NCBI RefSeq assembly: GCF_048892425.1
Contig: NZ_JBLZHU010000004.1
Location: 186,001-250,000, forward strand
Origin: Pacificispira sp002696645
GTDB lineage: Bacteria > Pseudomonadota > Alphaproteobacteria > UBA8366 > Aestuariispiraceae
Direction: 5' to 3'
Length of the DNA stretch: 64,000 nt
Position 1 is the stretch's first letter, and each line of letters begins with the position of its first letter. Position numbers and translations under genes: made by a program. The notes below the pieces were generated by a model. That model was not told where the DNA came from and did no database searches. It was given only the letters and a program-made list of their open reading frames with translations. Of the stretch, positions 7,648 through 18,400 are shown in pieces.

Positions 7648-8223
7648 ATGCATGGTTTCAAGCAAGTTTTCAATGTGAGAAAATTCGTCAAGTCATGCAT
7701 GGTCGCAACGGTATTTGCGGCGTCTTTTTCCGTCTCAGGCATTGCACAGGCCTGCCTTAGCACGGTCGCCCCGAAACACACATTGGCCCTGTCGGTGCGG
7801 ACCTTGCAGTCGGATATGATGGTTGCCGCTCTGTCTTGTAACGAGCGCGATCACTACAATGCCTTTGCGATCCGGTTTCGCCCGGAAATACAAAAACAAG
7901 GCGGCGCGCTGAAGAGCTACTTCAAGAGCCTGCACGGCCAGAATGCGACACGGGAAATCAACGCCTATGTGACGGATCTGGCAAATTATGCGGCCGTCCG
8001 CCATGCTGAGAACCGCAAGTCCTTTTGTGGCGGCGCAGCCAGCGCTTTCACGGCTCTGTTGGAAGATCCAAACTCGGATATTTACAAAATAGCGCTGGCA
8101 TATTCGATGCGCGTCTCTCCATCCCTGAAACAGGAAATCGTTCTGGCCGCTGCCAGCGGTGGCTGTGATGTTATCGCCCGGGGCGATATGGTCGCTGCAG
8201 ACGGCATCACCATTCTGAAATAA
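7648..8223 (+). CDS. Secreted protein of unknown function
   Basis: A 191-residue protein. It has a typical Sec signal peptide: basic residues near the start, a hydrophobic core MVATVFAASFSVSG, and a likely cleavage site after GIAQA. The mature part has four cysteines (in QAC, LSCNER, SFCGG and GGCDV), which could form two disulfides in the periplasm. No catalytic motif is recognised. The ATG at 7648 is chosen over a GTG at 7639 because AGGGAG at 7631 is too close to the GTG. It is convergent with the glutamate dehydrogenase gene across a shared hairpin. Confidence 0.8.
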   Translation: MHGFKQVFNVRKFVKSCMVATVFAASFSVSGIAQACLSTVAPKHTLALSVRTLQSDMMVAALSCNERDHYNAFAIRFRPEIQKQGGALKSYFKSLHGQNATREINAYVTDLANYAAVRHAENRKSFCGGAASAFTALLEDPNSDIYKIALAYSMRVSPSLKQEIVLAAASGGCDVIARGDMVAADGITILK

Positions 8224-8252
8224 TCCCCCACGGACAGTTTCCGCCGAAACAC

Positions 8253-8297
8253 AGAAGCCGCCTGGACCCATTGGTTCCGGCGGCTTCTTCATTTTTG
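8253..8297. terminator. Hairpin terminator shared by convergent genes
   Basis: A perfect 10-bp stem AGAAGCCGCC (8253-8262) / GGCGGCTTCT (8279-8288) is followed on the + strand by CATTTTTG. It lies between the stop of the secreted-protein gene and the stop of the minus-strand glutamate dehydrogenase gene, and can serve the + strand gene best. Confidence 0.75.
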
Positions 8298-8352
8298 AAT
8301 TGGATTTGGGGGGGAGTTGGCTTCTCCCCCCAGATCGATTTTACGTGCTTCG

Positions 8353-11300
8353 TCAGGAGGCTGTCAGGTTACGCAGTTCGCGGTTCAGCACCGCCAGCAT
8401 CGCCAGATCCAACTGTGGCAGGCTGTGCAGTTCCAACAGCAATGTGTCCAGCCGTTCTACCGTATCATTCCGCCGCGCGGACCATTTATCAACAGCGTCG
8501 ACACCGGCCCCTTCCCTGGCAAGAACGCGGGACGTAATTTCCGACTGCAAGCCCCACAAATCATCAATAATCGCCCCCAGCGCCAAACGGTGCCATTGAT
8601 TGTCCGACGGAATTCGATTTGCCGCAGACCGCAGCCAATCCAACCCGAACCGGGATCCAACGGTTGAATAAACCCGGCCCACATCCACGACCGGCGCATC
8701 GGCCTGACCGGCAAGGCGCACAACATCGCAGGATGAAGACAAGACCTTTAGTTGCGCAACCGACAAGGCCAGATCATCCGGCACACCGTTCTTCTGGAAC
8801 CGTGCCAGACGTGCAGCCACATCATCCTTGGCGAATTTGGACAGGATTGTATCCAGATTTTCCTTCAACGTGGTCACACCGGGACGATAGGTCTCAATAC
8901 TGGACTTCATATCAATGGGATGATCGCTGTTGCGCAGGAACCATTCTGTCATCCGTTCAATGGTGCGTTCTGTTTCACGCAACATGCGGATCTGGATCTT
9001 GGCATCGGTCTTATTGTCCAGTGCCTCAATTGCAGCCCAGATGCCACGAAGGCTGAAAACCTCCCGAACAACTGTATAGGCACGGGCGATTTCGGATTCG
9101 AACCGACCTGTGCGCTGATGCATTTCACTGACAAAGGCGGGGCCGGTCCGGTTGATCATGGAATTCGTCACCGCCGTTGCGATGATTTCCCGACGCAAGC
9201 GATGGTTCTGAATTGCATCAGGATAGTGTTCCTGCAGCGCTGTCGGGAAATAGCGGAACAAATCCGCCTCCAGCATCGGGTCGTCCGGCAAATCGGAATC
9301 CAGCAATTCGCGATAGGTGATGTTCTTTGCATAGGCCAGGATCACAGCCAGTTCCGGGCGGCACAGTCCTTCTTTCTTCTGCATCCGCTCTGCAATGTCT
9401 TCATCATCGGGCAGGAATTCCAGTCGGCGGTTCAAATCCCCGGCCCGTTCCATCGCCCGGATCAAACGCTGGTGACGATCCAAAAGCGTTTCCGCTTGAG
9501 ACAATTCCACCGACAGCGATTGAGTCTGCTGGTAATTATCACGCAGCACCAGGGCGGAAACTTCGTCGGTCATTTTTTCCAACAGCGTATTGCGCTGCTT
9601 TTCCGTCATATCCCCGCGCTGGACGACATCCCCCAACAGAATCTTGATATTCACCTCGTGGTCGGAACAATCCACACCGGCAGAGTTATCAATGGCATCG
9701 GTGTTAATCCGCCCACCCAACTGCGCAAACTGAATACGGGATCGGTGGGTCACGCCCAGATTGGCCCCTTCGCCAATGACCTTTGCGCGCACTTCATCGG
9801 CATCAACCCGCAGTGCATCATTGGCGCGATCCCCGACATCCGCGTTGCTTTCATCGGTATGTTTCACATAGGTCCCGATACCGCCGAACCACAACAGGTC
9901 CACTGGCATCCGCAGCGCCGCCTTAATCAATTGCGCTGGTGGCATCGTATCTTCCGTCACCTCCAGCATTGCCTTCATTTCCGGCGTTAATTTAATCGAC
10001 TTGGCGGAACGATCAAAAATGCCCCCTCCTTTGGAGATCAGAGAGGTGTCATAATCCGCCCACCCTTTCACCGCATCAAACAAACGTTTGCGCTCAACAA
10101 AGGTCTTCTTTGGATCTGGAGTCGGATCAATGAAGATATGCAGATGGTTAAAGGCGACCTTCAGGCAGATATGCTCACTGAGGATCATGCCATTGCCAAA
10201 GACGTCGCCGCCCATATCTCCGATCCCAACAACACTGAAATCCTGGGTCTGGGTATCGTGACCAAATTCCCGGAAATGGCGCTTAACCGCTTCCCAACCG
10301 CCTTTAGCCGTAATGCCCATCTTTTTATGGTCATAGCCAGCCGACCCGCCCGATGCAAAGGCGTCCCCCAGCCAGAAACCATAGTGTTGCGATATCGCAT
10401 TGGCAAAATCTGAGAATGTCGCCGTGCCCTTGTCTGCCGCAACCACCAGATACGGGTCATCCTGGTCATGGCGCACGACATGCGCCGGCGGGACGACTTC
10501 ACCCGTCACCAGATTATCGGTAATGTCCAACATGCCGGAAATGAAGGTCTGGTAACAGGTAATGCCTTCCTGCAGATATGCCTGTCGGTCGGAAGGGGGC
10601 GGTGCCTTCTTCAGCACGAAACCACCCTTGGACCCGACGGGCACGATAACAGCATTCTTTACCTGCTGCGCCTTCACCAGGCCCAAGACCTCTGTGCGAA
10701 AATCTTCACGCCGGTCGGACCATCGCAGCCCGCCACGTGCAACAAGACCAAAGCGCAAATGCACAGCCTCAAACCGGGGGCTATAGACGAAAATTTCCCG
10801 CAACGGCGCAGGCTGAGGGATTTCCAGAATATCCCGGCTGGCGAATTTCAAAGACACATAGGACTTTGGCCGCCCATCGGGTCCAGGCTGATAAAAATTC
10901 GTGCGTAGAGTGACCTGGACCATATTCAGGAAACGGCGGATGATCCGATCCTCGTCCAGATTGCTGACATCTTCCAGCGCCGCTTCGATCTGTGCAACAT
11001 ATCCTGCGCACACACCCTCGCGATCCCCTGAGAAATTCGGATCAAAGCGGGTTGTGAACAGTTTCGCCAGATTGCGAACAATGTCGGGATTCTTCGCCAG
11101 GGTTTCGGCCATATAGTCCTGAGAGAAGGGAATACCGGCCTGACGCAGATATTTTGAATAGGCACGGCTGATCACCACATCCCGCCATGCCAGTCCGGCA
11201 GCCAGGACCAATCGATTAAAGCCATCGCTTTCGACTTCACCCGACAGGACCTGCAGGAAGCTGTCGTGGAAAACCTCGCGAACGCTGGCAAAGTCGATGT

Positions 11301-13245
11301 CGCGCCCGTCTTTACTTTCCAGAGCGAAATCGTGGAGATACAGGCTGTCCTCTGCATCACTCTCATCGGAGTCAGTCGTGTGGTCTGTGACCAGTCGACC
11401 GGGGACATTCTTTGACCCCGCCGGATGGATTTCATACAGCAATTCTTCCATCACCATGACACCCATATTTTCCAGCATGGGCATCACCGCCGAGAGAACC
11501 AGCGGCTTATTGGGGCTGTAGATCTTAAAGCGCAGTTGGTTCGCGCCAGCCTCAATCGGGTGATACAGATTGACCTGCGGATTGTTGGTGGCAAGCGCCC
11601 GTTCGACATTCTCCAGGTCGTAACAGGCTGTTTGAACATTAAACACTTCGGCATAGGCATGGGGGAAGGCTTCGCGATAGCGATGGAACAGACCCATGCC
11701 ACGTTCTTCACCCAGATTCTCCACCAGGGCCTGCTGTAGACGATCTTCCCAGGTGCGGGTCACATCAGCCAGATGCTCTTCCAACTCCTTCCGGTCGATG
11801 TCAGGCACATCACCGGGTTGGGTCTTGACGATGAATTGCACACGGGTAAGCGGTTCATCGGTCATGAAGGTATAATGCGCGGAAATATGGCCCTTGAATT
11901 CCTTGGCCAATTGCCGGCCGATCAGTTTGCGCAGGGATGAAGAGAAGCGGTCCCGGGGCACATAGACCAGGGCGGAGATATAGCGCTGGAATGGGTCTGG
12001 ACGCAGAAACACAGCAATCCGCTGGCGTTCCTGCAGAAACAGAATGCCCCGCGAAATATCGCTCAACAGATCTACGGAAATCTGAAACAGCTCATCACGT
12101 GGATAGCTTTCCAGGACATGGGTCAGCGCCTTTGACGAATGGCCGCCGGGTTCAAAACCAGAGGCTTCAATCACCGCATTGACTTTTTGACGCAACAGCG
12201 GGATTTCGCGCGGCGATTGGTTATAGGCGACAGAGGTCAACAGACCGATGAACAGATGTTCCCCGACCACGGCTCCGTCCGCGTCAAACTTCTTGATCGC
12301 GATCGTATCCATATGGACACGACGATGAACGGTAGAGCGATTATTGGCTTTGGTGATACGGACCAGATCCGGCGCGCGCATCTGTGCCTGAATCTGGGCC
12401 GGCAGAGCCCCCAGATTGCGCAGCCCATCGAAAACAAGGCGTTGCGGGTCCTTCAGGATTCCCAGTCCGCTGTCTTGTACGATGTCCAGTCGCGCTTTTT
12501 TCCCGGTGCCGTGATAGTCGATTTCACGGTAGCCCATGAACGTAAAATGGTCATCATGCAGCCATTTCAGGAAGGATGCCGTCTCTGACACCAGGGTTTT
12601 ATCCATGCCCTTTGGCGGCGTCTTGCTAAGTTGTTTTTCGATCTTCAGGGTCTGCGCCCGCATGTCACGCCAATCCGTGACCGTGGCGCGAACATCTTCC
12701 AGGATCGCCAGTATCCCATTCTCAATCGCTTTGAGGACCTCCGGACTGGATTGTTCATCAACTTCGATATGCATGAAGCTTTCGCGCGGAAAGTCTTCTG
12801 TTTTGGCCGATTTCGACGGGAAATTCTGGGCCTTGCCTTTTGAATCCCGGTCGACGCCAAAGACCGGGTGAACAACCAGATGCACCGTATACATCTGGCG
12901 CGTCAGTTCCATTGTCACACTGTCCACAAGAAACGGCATGTCGTCATTGACGATTTCAATCACCGTATGGGTCGCATGCCATCCGTGTTTTTCAAATCGC
13001 GGATTATAGGCGCGTATGCAGGGTTTCCCGGAAGGTCGCTCCTGACCAAATGTCCACATGGAGATCGCGGCACCATACAGATCTTCAGGTTCGCGGTTAC
13101 AAATGTCTTCCGGTGGGACATTGCGGTAATAGTGTGTGGTGAAGACATGGGCGGGTTCGCGTTGCTCCTTCTTGATGCGATCATCAATCAGGGCGTGTAC
13201 CTTTTCCAATAGTTCCTGTTTCCGAACGTCGATCCGATCAGCCAT
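8353..13245 (-). CDS. NAD-specific glutamate dehydrogenase, large (GDH-180) class
   Basis: A 1630-residue enzyme of the very large NAD-GDH class, which oxidatively deaminates L-glutamate to 2-oxoglutarate and ammonium. Long N-terminal ACT-like regulatory regions (roughly residues 30-600) precede the catalytic core (roughly 700-1200). The core contains FGLVARGGLRWSDRREDFR, the lysine motif VPVGSKGGFVLKKAP, DMGGDVFGNGM and IGEGANLGVTHRSR, and is followed by a helical C-terminal region. An in-frame GTG at 13275 exists, but the ATG at 13245 follows GGGGGA at the right distance. It stands alone on its strand and probably feeds glutamate carbon into the TCA cycle. The gene is intact, with no frameshift. 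Confidence 0.97.
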   Translation of the reverse strand: MADRIDVRKQELLEKVHALIDDRIKKEQREPAHVFTTHYYRNVPPEDICNREPEDLYGAAISMWTFGQERPSGKPCIRAYNPRFEKHGWHATHTVIEIVNDDMPFLVDSVTMELTRQMYTVHLVVHPVFGVDRDSKGKAQNFPSKSAKTEDFPRESFMHIEVDEQSSPEVLKAIENGILAILEDVRATVTDWRDMRAQTLKIEKQLSKTPPKGMDKTLVSETASFLKWLHDDHFTFMGYREIDYHGTGKKARLDIVQDSGLGILKDPQRLVFDGLRNLGALPAQIQAQMRAPDLVRITKANNRSTVHRRVHMDTIAIKKFDADGAVVGEHLFIGLLTSVAYNQSPREIPLLRQKVNAVIEASGFEPGGHSSKALTHVLESYPRDELFQISVDLLSDISRGILFLQERQRIAVFLRPDPFQRYISALVYVPRDRFSSSLRKLIGRQLAKEFKGHISAHYTFMTDEPLTRVQFIVKTQPGDVPDIDRKELEEHLADVTRTWEDRLQQALVENLGEERGMGLFHRYREAFPHAYAEVFNVQTACYDLENVERALATNNPQVNLYHPIEAGANQLRFKIYSPNKPLVLSAVMPMLENMGVMVMEELLYEIHPAGSKNVPGRLVTDHTTDSDESDAEDSLYLHDFALESKDGRDIDFASVREVFHDSFLQVLSGEVESDGFNRLVLAAGLAWRDVVISRAYSKYLRQAGIPFSQDYMAETLAKNPDIVRNLAKLFTTRFDPNFSGDREGVCAGYVAQIEAALEDVSNLDEDRIIRRFLNMVQVTLRTNFYQPGPDGRPKSYVSLKFASRDILEIPQPAPLREIFVYSPRFEAVHLRFGLVARGGLRWSDRREDFRTEVLGLVKAQQVKNAVIVPVGSKGGFVLKKAPPPSDRQAYLQEGITCYQTFISGMLDITDNLVTGEVVPPAHVVRHDQDDPYLVVAADKGTATFSDFANAISQHYGFWLGDAFASGGSAGYDHKKMGITAKGGWEAVKRHFREFGHDTQTQDFSVVGIGDMGGDVFGNGMILSEHICLKVAFNHLHIFIDPTPDPKKTFVERKRLFDAVKGWADYDTSLISKGGGIFDRSAKSIKLTPEMKAMLEVTEDTMPPAQLIKAALRMPVDLLWFGGIGTYVKHTDESNADVGDRANDALRVDADEVRAKVIGEGANLGVTHRSRIQFAQLGGRINTDAIDNSAGVDCSDHEVNIKILLGDVVQRGDMTEKQRNTLLEKMTDEVSALVLRDNYQQTQSLSVELSQAETLLDRHQRLIRAMERAGDLNRRLEFLPDDEDIAERMQKKEGLCRPELAVILAYAKNITYRELLDSDLPDDPMLEADLFRYFPTALQEHYPDAIQNHRLRREIIATAVTNSMINRTGPAFVSEMHQRTGRFESEIARAYTVVREVFSLRGIWAAIEALDNKTDAKIQIRMLRETERTIERMTEWFLRNSDHPIDMKSSIETYRPGVTTLKENLDTILSKFAKDDVAARLARFQKNGVPDDLALSVAQLKVLSSSCDVVRLAGQADAPVVDVGRVYSTVGSRFGLDWLRSAANRIPSDNQWHRLALGAIIDDLWGLQSEITSRVLAREGAGVDAVDKWSARRNDTVERLDTLLLELHSLPQLDLAMLAVLNRELRNLTAS

Positions 13246-13485
13246 AACAAATCCCCCGCATGGTTTCATTCGCACTGTCCGCTGTAAGGAGAAGGGTGAC
13301 TATCCCCCCACCCAAGCGCGTGACGTATTTTCATTCTCAATAGCTTAGACCTAAAACGCTAAGACGCAAATCCCGTCTGGACCAAACCGATCCAGAACCA
13401 AATCCGCATACAGGTTCTTAACGGTGAATTGTTACCGTTCATGTGGCATCCGCAGTGCTTTGAAAATTTGATTTAGACGCCCAGG

Positions 13486-14007
13486 TCAAATCAGTTCGCG
13501 ACGAACGACTTCTTCCAATGCCGTTGCAACAGATACGGAAACCGCATCCCCTTCCTTTGCCTTGCGCTCTTTCAAGACGATACGCAGGGCCTGGATATGT
13601 TGTTCTATCAAAGACGGCTTTATCGGACGGTTTGGATTTCGTTCAATCATGTAAGAACAAAATGAACTGCCGATCCGGGTGATCAATGGAAAGCCCAAGG
13701 TCGTCCCCTGGCCCCGCAGATTGTGTACCCGACGGAACAGTTTGTTTAAGGTTTCTTCATCTTGTGATTTCTTGTAGCTGGACATAAGGGCATCCAATTC
13801 GTCCAATTCTTCCCCCAGTATGCCCTCAAATTCCTGAACCACCGCAGCAACGGCCTTGTCTGCACGTCGCATTGCCTCGTCGACAGAAGGCCCGCCGACG
13901 GCAGGAACCTTTTTGGCCAGCGATGTCGGCGTGAAAAACTCCGCCTTCTCTTTAGTCTTAGATTGTTTCGGCTCTTCCCCGTCAGCGGTCATGGCCTTTT
14001 CTTTCAT
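13486..14007 (-). CDS. Hpt-domain phosphotransfer protein
   Basis: A 173-residue protein whose C-terminal two thirds form a helical Hpt domain. His95 in LFRRVHNLRGQGTTLG stands where the phosphorylated histidine of Hpt domains lies, with the usual Lys replaced by Arg (HNLRGQG against HxLKGxx). The first 40 residues are charged and probably disordered. It overlaps the upstream receiver gene by four bases (ATGA), so the two are a coupled pair: phosphate likely moves between the receiver's Asp and this His. Such pairs act in multi-step phosphorelays. Confidence 0.8.
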   Translation of the reverse strand: MKEKAMTADGEEPKQSKTKEKAEFFTPTSLAKKVPAVGGPSVDEAMRRADKAVAAVVQEFEGILGEELDELDALMSSYKKSQDEETLNKLFRRVHNLRGQGTTLGFPLITRIGSSFCSYMIERNPNRPIKPSLIEQHIQALRIVLKERKAKEGDAVSVSVATALEEVVRRELI

Positions 14008-14534
14008 CCAAGATCTGCATAATCTTCAGGGGCTCGTCGTTCTGCCCCCGAATAGCTTTCATTCGCAGCCCGGCGCCGATCCGGTCCAAAATAATCCCGC
14101 CCTACCCGCACAAAGGGGCGTGGGCGTTCCACCAATGCGACAAGGCGCGCATGCAGCGCCTTTGCAGAAACCGGCTTAGACAGAAACTCGGTGATACCAA
14201 AATCCCGCGCAGCGATGACGCGGCGCATTTCCGCATATCCTGTCAGCATAATGACATTTACATAGGGATCCGGGCTTTTGGGGTCATTACGCAACAAGTT
14301 AACCAATTCAGGCCCCTCGCCCCCATCCATATCCCAGTCGGAAATCACGATATCCGGATTATAGCGACAGGCCGCTTCGAACCCGTCGCGCCCGGACGTC
14401 GCGGAAAACACGGACCCGATCCCCAAGGCTTCCAATATATTAGAAACAACGCGGATCATGAACTGGCTGTCATCAACCACAAGCACCCGCAAATTGCGAA
14501 AATCATAATTCCTGGCCACAGTAGAATCCCCCAT
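14004..14534 (-). CDS. Response regulator, CheY-like receiver with short C-terminal tail
   Basis: A 176-residue single-domain receiver. LRVLVVDDSQFMIR holds the acidic pair, IVISDWDMDGGEG the phosphoacceptor Asp, MLTGY the conserved Thr, and FLSKPVSAKAL the Lys. After the receiver there is no DNA-binding domain but a tail with GPDRRR and GAERRAPED, short Arg-rich motifs. Upstream in-frame starts up to 14600 are possible; the ATG at 14534 best fits the domain edge. It is translationally coupled to the Hpt gene and has no output domain, so it probably signals through protein contact. Confidence 0.87.
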   Translation of the reverse strand: MGDSTVARNYDFRNLRVLVVDDSQFMIRVVSNILEALGIGSVFSATSGRDGFEAACRYNPDIVISDWDMDGGEGPELVNLLRNDPKSPDPYVNVIMLTGYAEMRRVIAARDFGITEFLSKPVSAKALHARLVALVERPRPFVRVGRDYFGPDRRRAANESYSGAERRAPEDYADLG

Positions 14535-14667
14535 TGACCCTGCTGAACATCGCATCTTAGGGTGCGTTGAGCAGTCCTTATCCAAATATTCATTAACCAA
14601 AATATCATACGCCCTAAAAAGAGCCCTGCAAACGGTTTAGTCTTCCCCGAATTAAAGGTGATGCGGC

Positions 14668-15069
14668 ATGACGTTAACCCCCCTGTGGAATGATGGGGTC
14701 ATCATCTCAATCCATGCTATAGTTGCGATAGGCGCCATGGTGCTGGGCGCATTTCAATTCATTTTGCCAAAGGGTACATCGACCCATCGCGGGATAGGAA
14801 CCTTATGGGTGTCCCTGATGGCGATCGTTGCCGTAAGCAGCTTCTGGATACATGAGTTCAAGGTCTTTGGACCGTTCAGCGCCATTCACCTTCTATCGAT
14901 TATTGTGCTTTTCTATTTGTTCAGCGGAATCAGGGCCGCAAGACGGGGCGAAATTACAAAACACAAACACCAGATGACTCAGCTATACCTTTTAGCGCTG
15001 TTGATCACCGGGGCATTTACCCTGTTGCCGGGGCGCACAATGCACGCAGTAATATTCGGCGCCAGTTAG
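14668..15069 (+). CDS. DUF2306 family membrane protein
   Basis: A 133-residue protein with four hydrophobic segments (about residues 10-32, 46-63, 70-88 and 106-125). His residues at helix ends (SIHAIVAIGAM, THRGIGTLWV, KHKHQMTQLY) are typical of DUF2306 membrane proteins. The function of this family is unknown; the paired His suggest possible cofactor or metal contact, but that is speculative. It is the only + strand gene inside a block of minus-strand phosphorelay genes, and its stop lies 2 bp from the stop of the next receiver gene. Confidence 0.8.
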   Translation: MTLTPLWNDGVIISIHAIVAIGAMVLGAFQFILPKGTSTHRGIGTLWVSLMAIVAVSSFWIHEFKVFGPFSAIHLLSIIVLFYLFSGIRAARRGEITKHKHQMTQLYLLALLITGAFTLLPGRTMHAVIFGAS

Positions 15070-15070
15070 C

Positions 15071-15466
15071 CTACCGCGACAGCACGGCTTCAATCCGGTC
15101 TTTCAACGCATTCAAAGAAACAGGTTTGACCAGATACCCATCGACCCGCAAATCCTTGGCGGCAATAACCGTCGTACTGTCAGTATCTCCCGTTAGAAAA
15201 ATAACTGGCTGGGCCGCATATTTCGGTTGGCTCAATGCCCGCAACTTTCGCAAAAAGGTGATGCCATCCACCGGTTCCATGTGAATATCGCACAAGATGA
15301 CATCGGGCTGAACGCGCAGCAATGTCTTGAACCCTTCAGACCCATCTGCTGCTTCATCAATCAGGCGATAGCCGATTTGACGCAACAATCGGCAGATGAT
15401 TTTCCGAATGTGGATTTCATCTTCAATCACCAGAATCCGCGTTGTCTCATAATTAATTTCCGCCAT
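15071..15466 (-). CDS. Response regulator, CheY-like single receiver
   Basis: A 131-residue receiver domain: RILVIEDEIHIRK has the acidic residues, VILCDIHMEPVDG the phosphoacceptor Asp, IFLTGD the Thr and GYLVKPVS the Lys. No output domain is present. The ATG at 15466 follows GGGGAG at good spacing; an in-frame TTG two codons upstream is less likely. It begins 15 bp after the hybrid kinase gene ends and is almost certainly in the same operon, so it is a natural target of that kinase's Hpt domain. Confidence 0.92.
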   Translation of the reverse strand: MAEINYETTRILVIEDEIHIRKIICRLLRQIGYRLIDEAADGSEGFKTLLRVQPDVILCDIHMEPVDGITFLRKLRALSQPKYAAQPVIFLTGDTDSTTVIAAKDLRVDGYLVKPVSLNALKDRIEAVLSR

Positions 15467-15481
15467 GTTCAATCTCCCCGG

Positions 15482-18400
15482 CTACACAGCAAGAATCCTT
15501 GGTAGGATCGCATTAAACTCATCCAAAGAATCCATCAGCACTTCTGCAAGCATACCGGCCATATCCATATCCCCCTCATCCAGGGCATCCTGAATATCAC
15601 TGGCCAATCGTCCCAATCTCTTTGCCCCAACGGACAGGGCCGCGCCCTTTAGCGCATGGGCCGCATGTCGTGCCGCTGGCTGATCCCCTGCGGTGATAGC
15701 AGCCTCAATTTCCTCAATACGCCCACGCCATCCCTGTGCCGCATCCTTGATCAGGGCTTTTGCATCGGCATCAATGCTGCCAAACGCTTCTGTCATCTGC
15801 GTTGCGTCAAAGATCTCAGTATCCCAATCGGGACCAGCCGCTTCCGGCGGGTCAACAGGGTCCGGTGTCGCCATTACCTGGGTTTTTCGCAATGACAAGG
15901 CCTGGGGCAAAAATTCAGCCAGCGCTGCGCCTAATTTACGACTGTCGATCGGTTTGGTGAAGAACCCATCCATACCCGCGTCGCGACAAGCCTGTTCTGC
16001 GCCTGCCAAGGCATCCGCCGTCAGGGCCAAAATGGGCAAGTGTCGCCCTGTACCCATTTCCTGCGTGCGAACCGCACGGCTGAGCTCAAACCCATCCATG
16101 ACGGGCATGTTAAAATCAGTCAATAACAGGCCATAGCCAGGCCGCGCCAGCATATCCAGCGCCACTTGCCCATTTTCCGCCAGTTCACAGGCAAATCCCA
16201 TTTTGCTGAGCATCTGACGGATGACGATTTGATTGGTTTCATTATCTTCCGCCACCAGAATCAGCGCGTTTTCACGGCGCGCATCCTCCACATCTGGGGG
16301 TCCAAAGGCGAGATCTTCTCGTTCCAGAAGAACTTCTGCCGCCTCAAGCCCAAGCGCGACGGCAACCACATGCCATAAGGGTTCCCGTGACAGTGGATAG
16401 GTCATTACACCGGACAATCTGGCCCGATCTGTCGCCGATAACTCCGCAATTGCACTGCGGGAACCGACTACAGCGATAGCAGCACTGACATCTGGCAATG
16501 GATAGGATGCATCAAGGATCAAAAGATCCGACGTCTCATCGATATCCCCTAGGCTCTTTGCAATCGTTACCTTCGTAACGTCTGTGGCATGCAGATAGCG
16601 TGTCGCGATATCGATTACCCGGTCCGGCAGACCAAGCAGACAAACACGGGCCGCTGACAAATCCGCAGGATATCGCAGGGCTTCATCTCCCTGCGGTGAC
16701 AAGGGTAAATCGAACGTGAAGGTCGACCCTTCCCCAATTGCGCTGGTAACAAAGATATCTCCGCCCATCAGGGTGCACAGCCGTTGACAGATGGACAGCC
16801 CCAGACCGGTTCCACCGAATTTGCGGGATGTTGATGTATCTGCCTGCACAAAGGCCTGAAACAATTTGCCCTGCTGCTCTGGTGTCAGCCCGATCCCGGT
16901 GTCATGCACCTGAAACCGCAACCAGTCACCATCCTGCCCCCCTTCAGTCTCCGGTCTTTGGCCAACCACAATTTCTACGGATCCAGACTCCGTAAACTTA
17001 ACGGCATTGCCGCCCAGATTCAGAAGAACCTGACGGATGCGCGTTGGATCTCCCAACCGATGATCCACCAGTGCCGGGTCTATTTCTACAGCGAAAGCCA
17101 GGCCCCGCTCATCCGCGCGGGGGGCCAGAAGTTCGGCGCATCCATCAACCACTTCCGACAGGGAAAACGGGATCGTTTCAATTTCGATCTTTCCGGCCTC
17201 AATCTTGGAAAAATCCAGGATATCATTGATGATCGTCAGCAGGGCCATTGCAGAATTATTGATAATGCCCGCCATACGCCGTTGTTCCGTATCCAGGCGC
17301 GTCAACGTCAATAACTCTGCCATAGAGACAACGCCATTCATTGGCGTTCGAATTTCATGGCTCATCGTTGCCAGGAATGTTGATTTTGCCTTTGTCGCCG
17401 CCTCTGCAATTTCCTTCGCGTCGATCAGTTCCGCCTCGGCGCGTTCACGGGCCAGTACCTCCACCCGCAGTTTCACGGCATACAGGCCAACAATGCCGAA
17501 AATCAAAATCGCGCTGAACAGCAGGATCACATTTCGCTGCATCCCGGCTTCCGCATCGGCCAATACGACATCAAGATCCCTGGCGATAAAGATATTCAGG
17601 GGCATCGCTTTGGTAGGGTCCAGAACGGCCTTGATCGCGATAAAGGACCGCTTATCCAGAGACAGCGGCACCACCTGACCGGGCGTTGTGACGGTTCGTT
17701 GTACGGTGCCTTCAAAACTGGTCGGTACACTGTAACGGGCAAAAAAGGTGGCGGTATCCCGCCTCATTTCTTCCGCCTGCTCCACAAAATCGGGATGGCC
17801 CAGCATTTTGTTTCCCAAATCGGTCGCAAACACAAGATTACCAATGCCAGCCAGATCGTCCGCAGTCTGCAGCATTGTCCGCGACAATGTATTTAACGAC
17901 AGATCAATTCCCAACACCCCCCATAAAGCGCCGGTATCGTCGAAAAGCGGTTGGGCATAGGTAACGCCGATTTGGCCGCTGGATGCGAATACATAGGATT
18001 CCGTCCATACCGGCCCATTCGCTTCTAACGCGCTGGTGTACCACGGACGGGTGCGGGGATCGAAAGGTTCACTGCGTGTCTTGTCGTAAGCCCATTTCCG
18101 ACTTACCGGGTTGTACAGTTCCCAATGCCCCTCTGGCTGATTTATCGGGTCCCCGATTGTCCGCCGATGGATCGCAACTCTTTCCATATTCCGGGCACCC
18201 GACAATGTCAGATTCTGGATATGAAAGAACCGCCCATCTGGAAACCCGATAAAAGCACCGTTGAGATGTTCAAACTGGCGCACAGGTCCGGTTGTTAAAC
18301 TAAAGAACGAGTCAGCATTTCCGGCTGGATCTTCACGCCAAATTCCAGAATCAACAATCGTTCGCGACAAGACCAGGGCTGGCTCAAAAATATCATTCAA

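Noticed and set aside
8752..9990. Long open frame (412 codons) on the + strand
   Set aside because: It is antisense to the catalytic part of the intact glutamate dehydrogenase and shows no motif or ribosome site.
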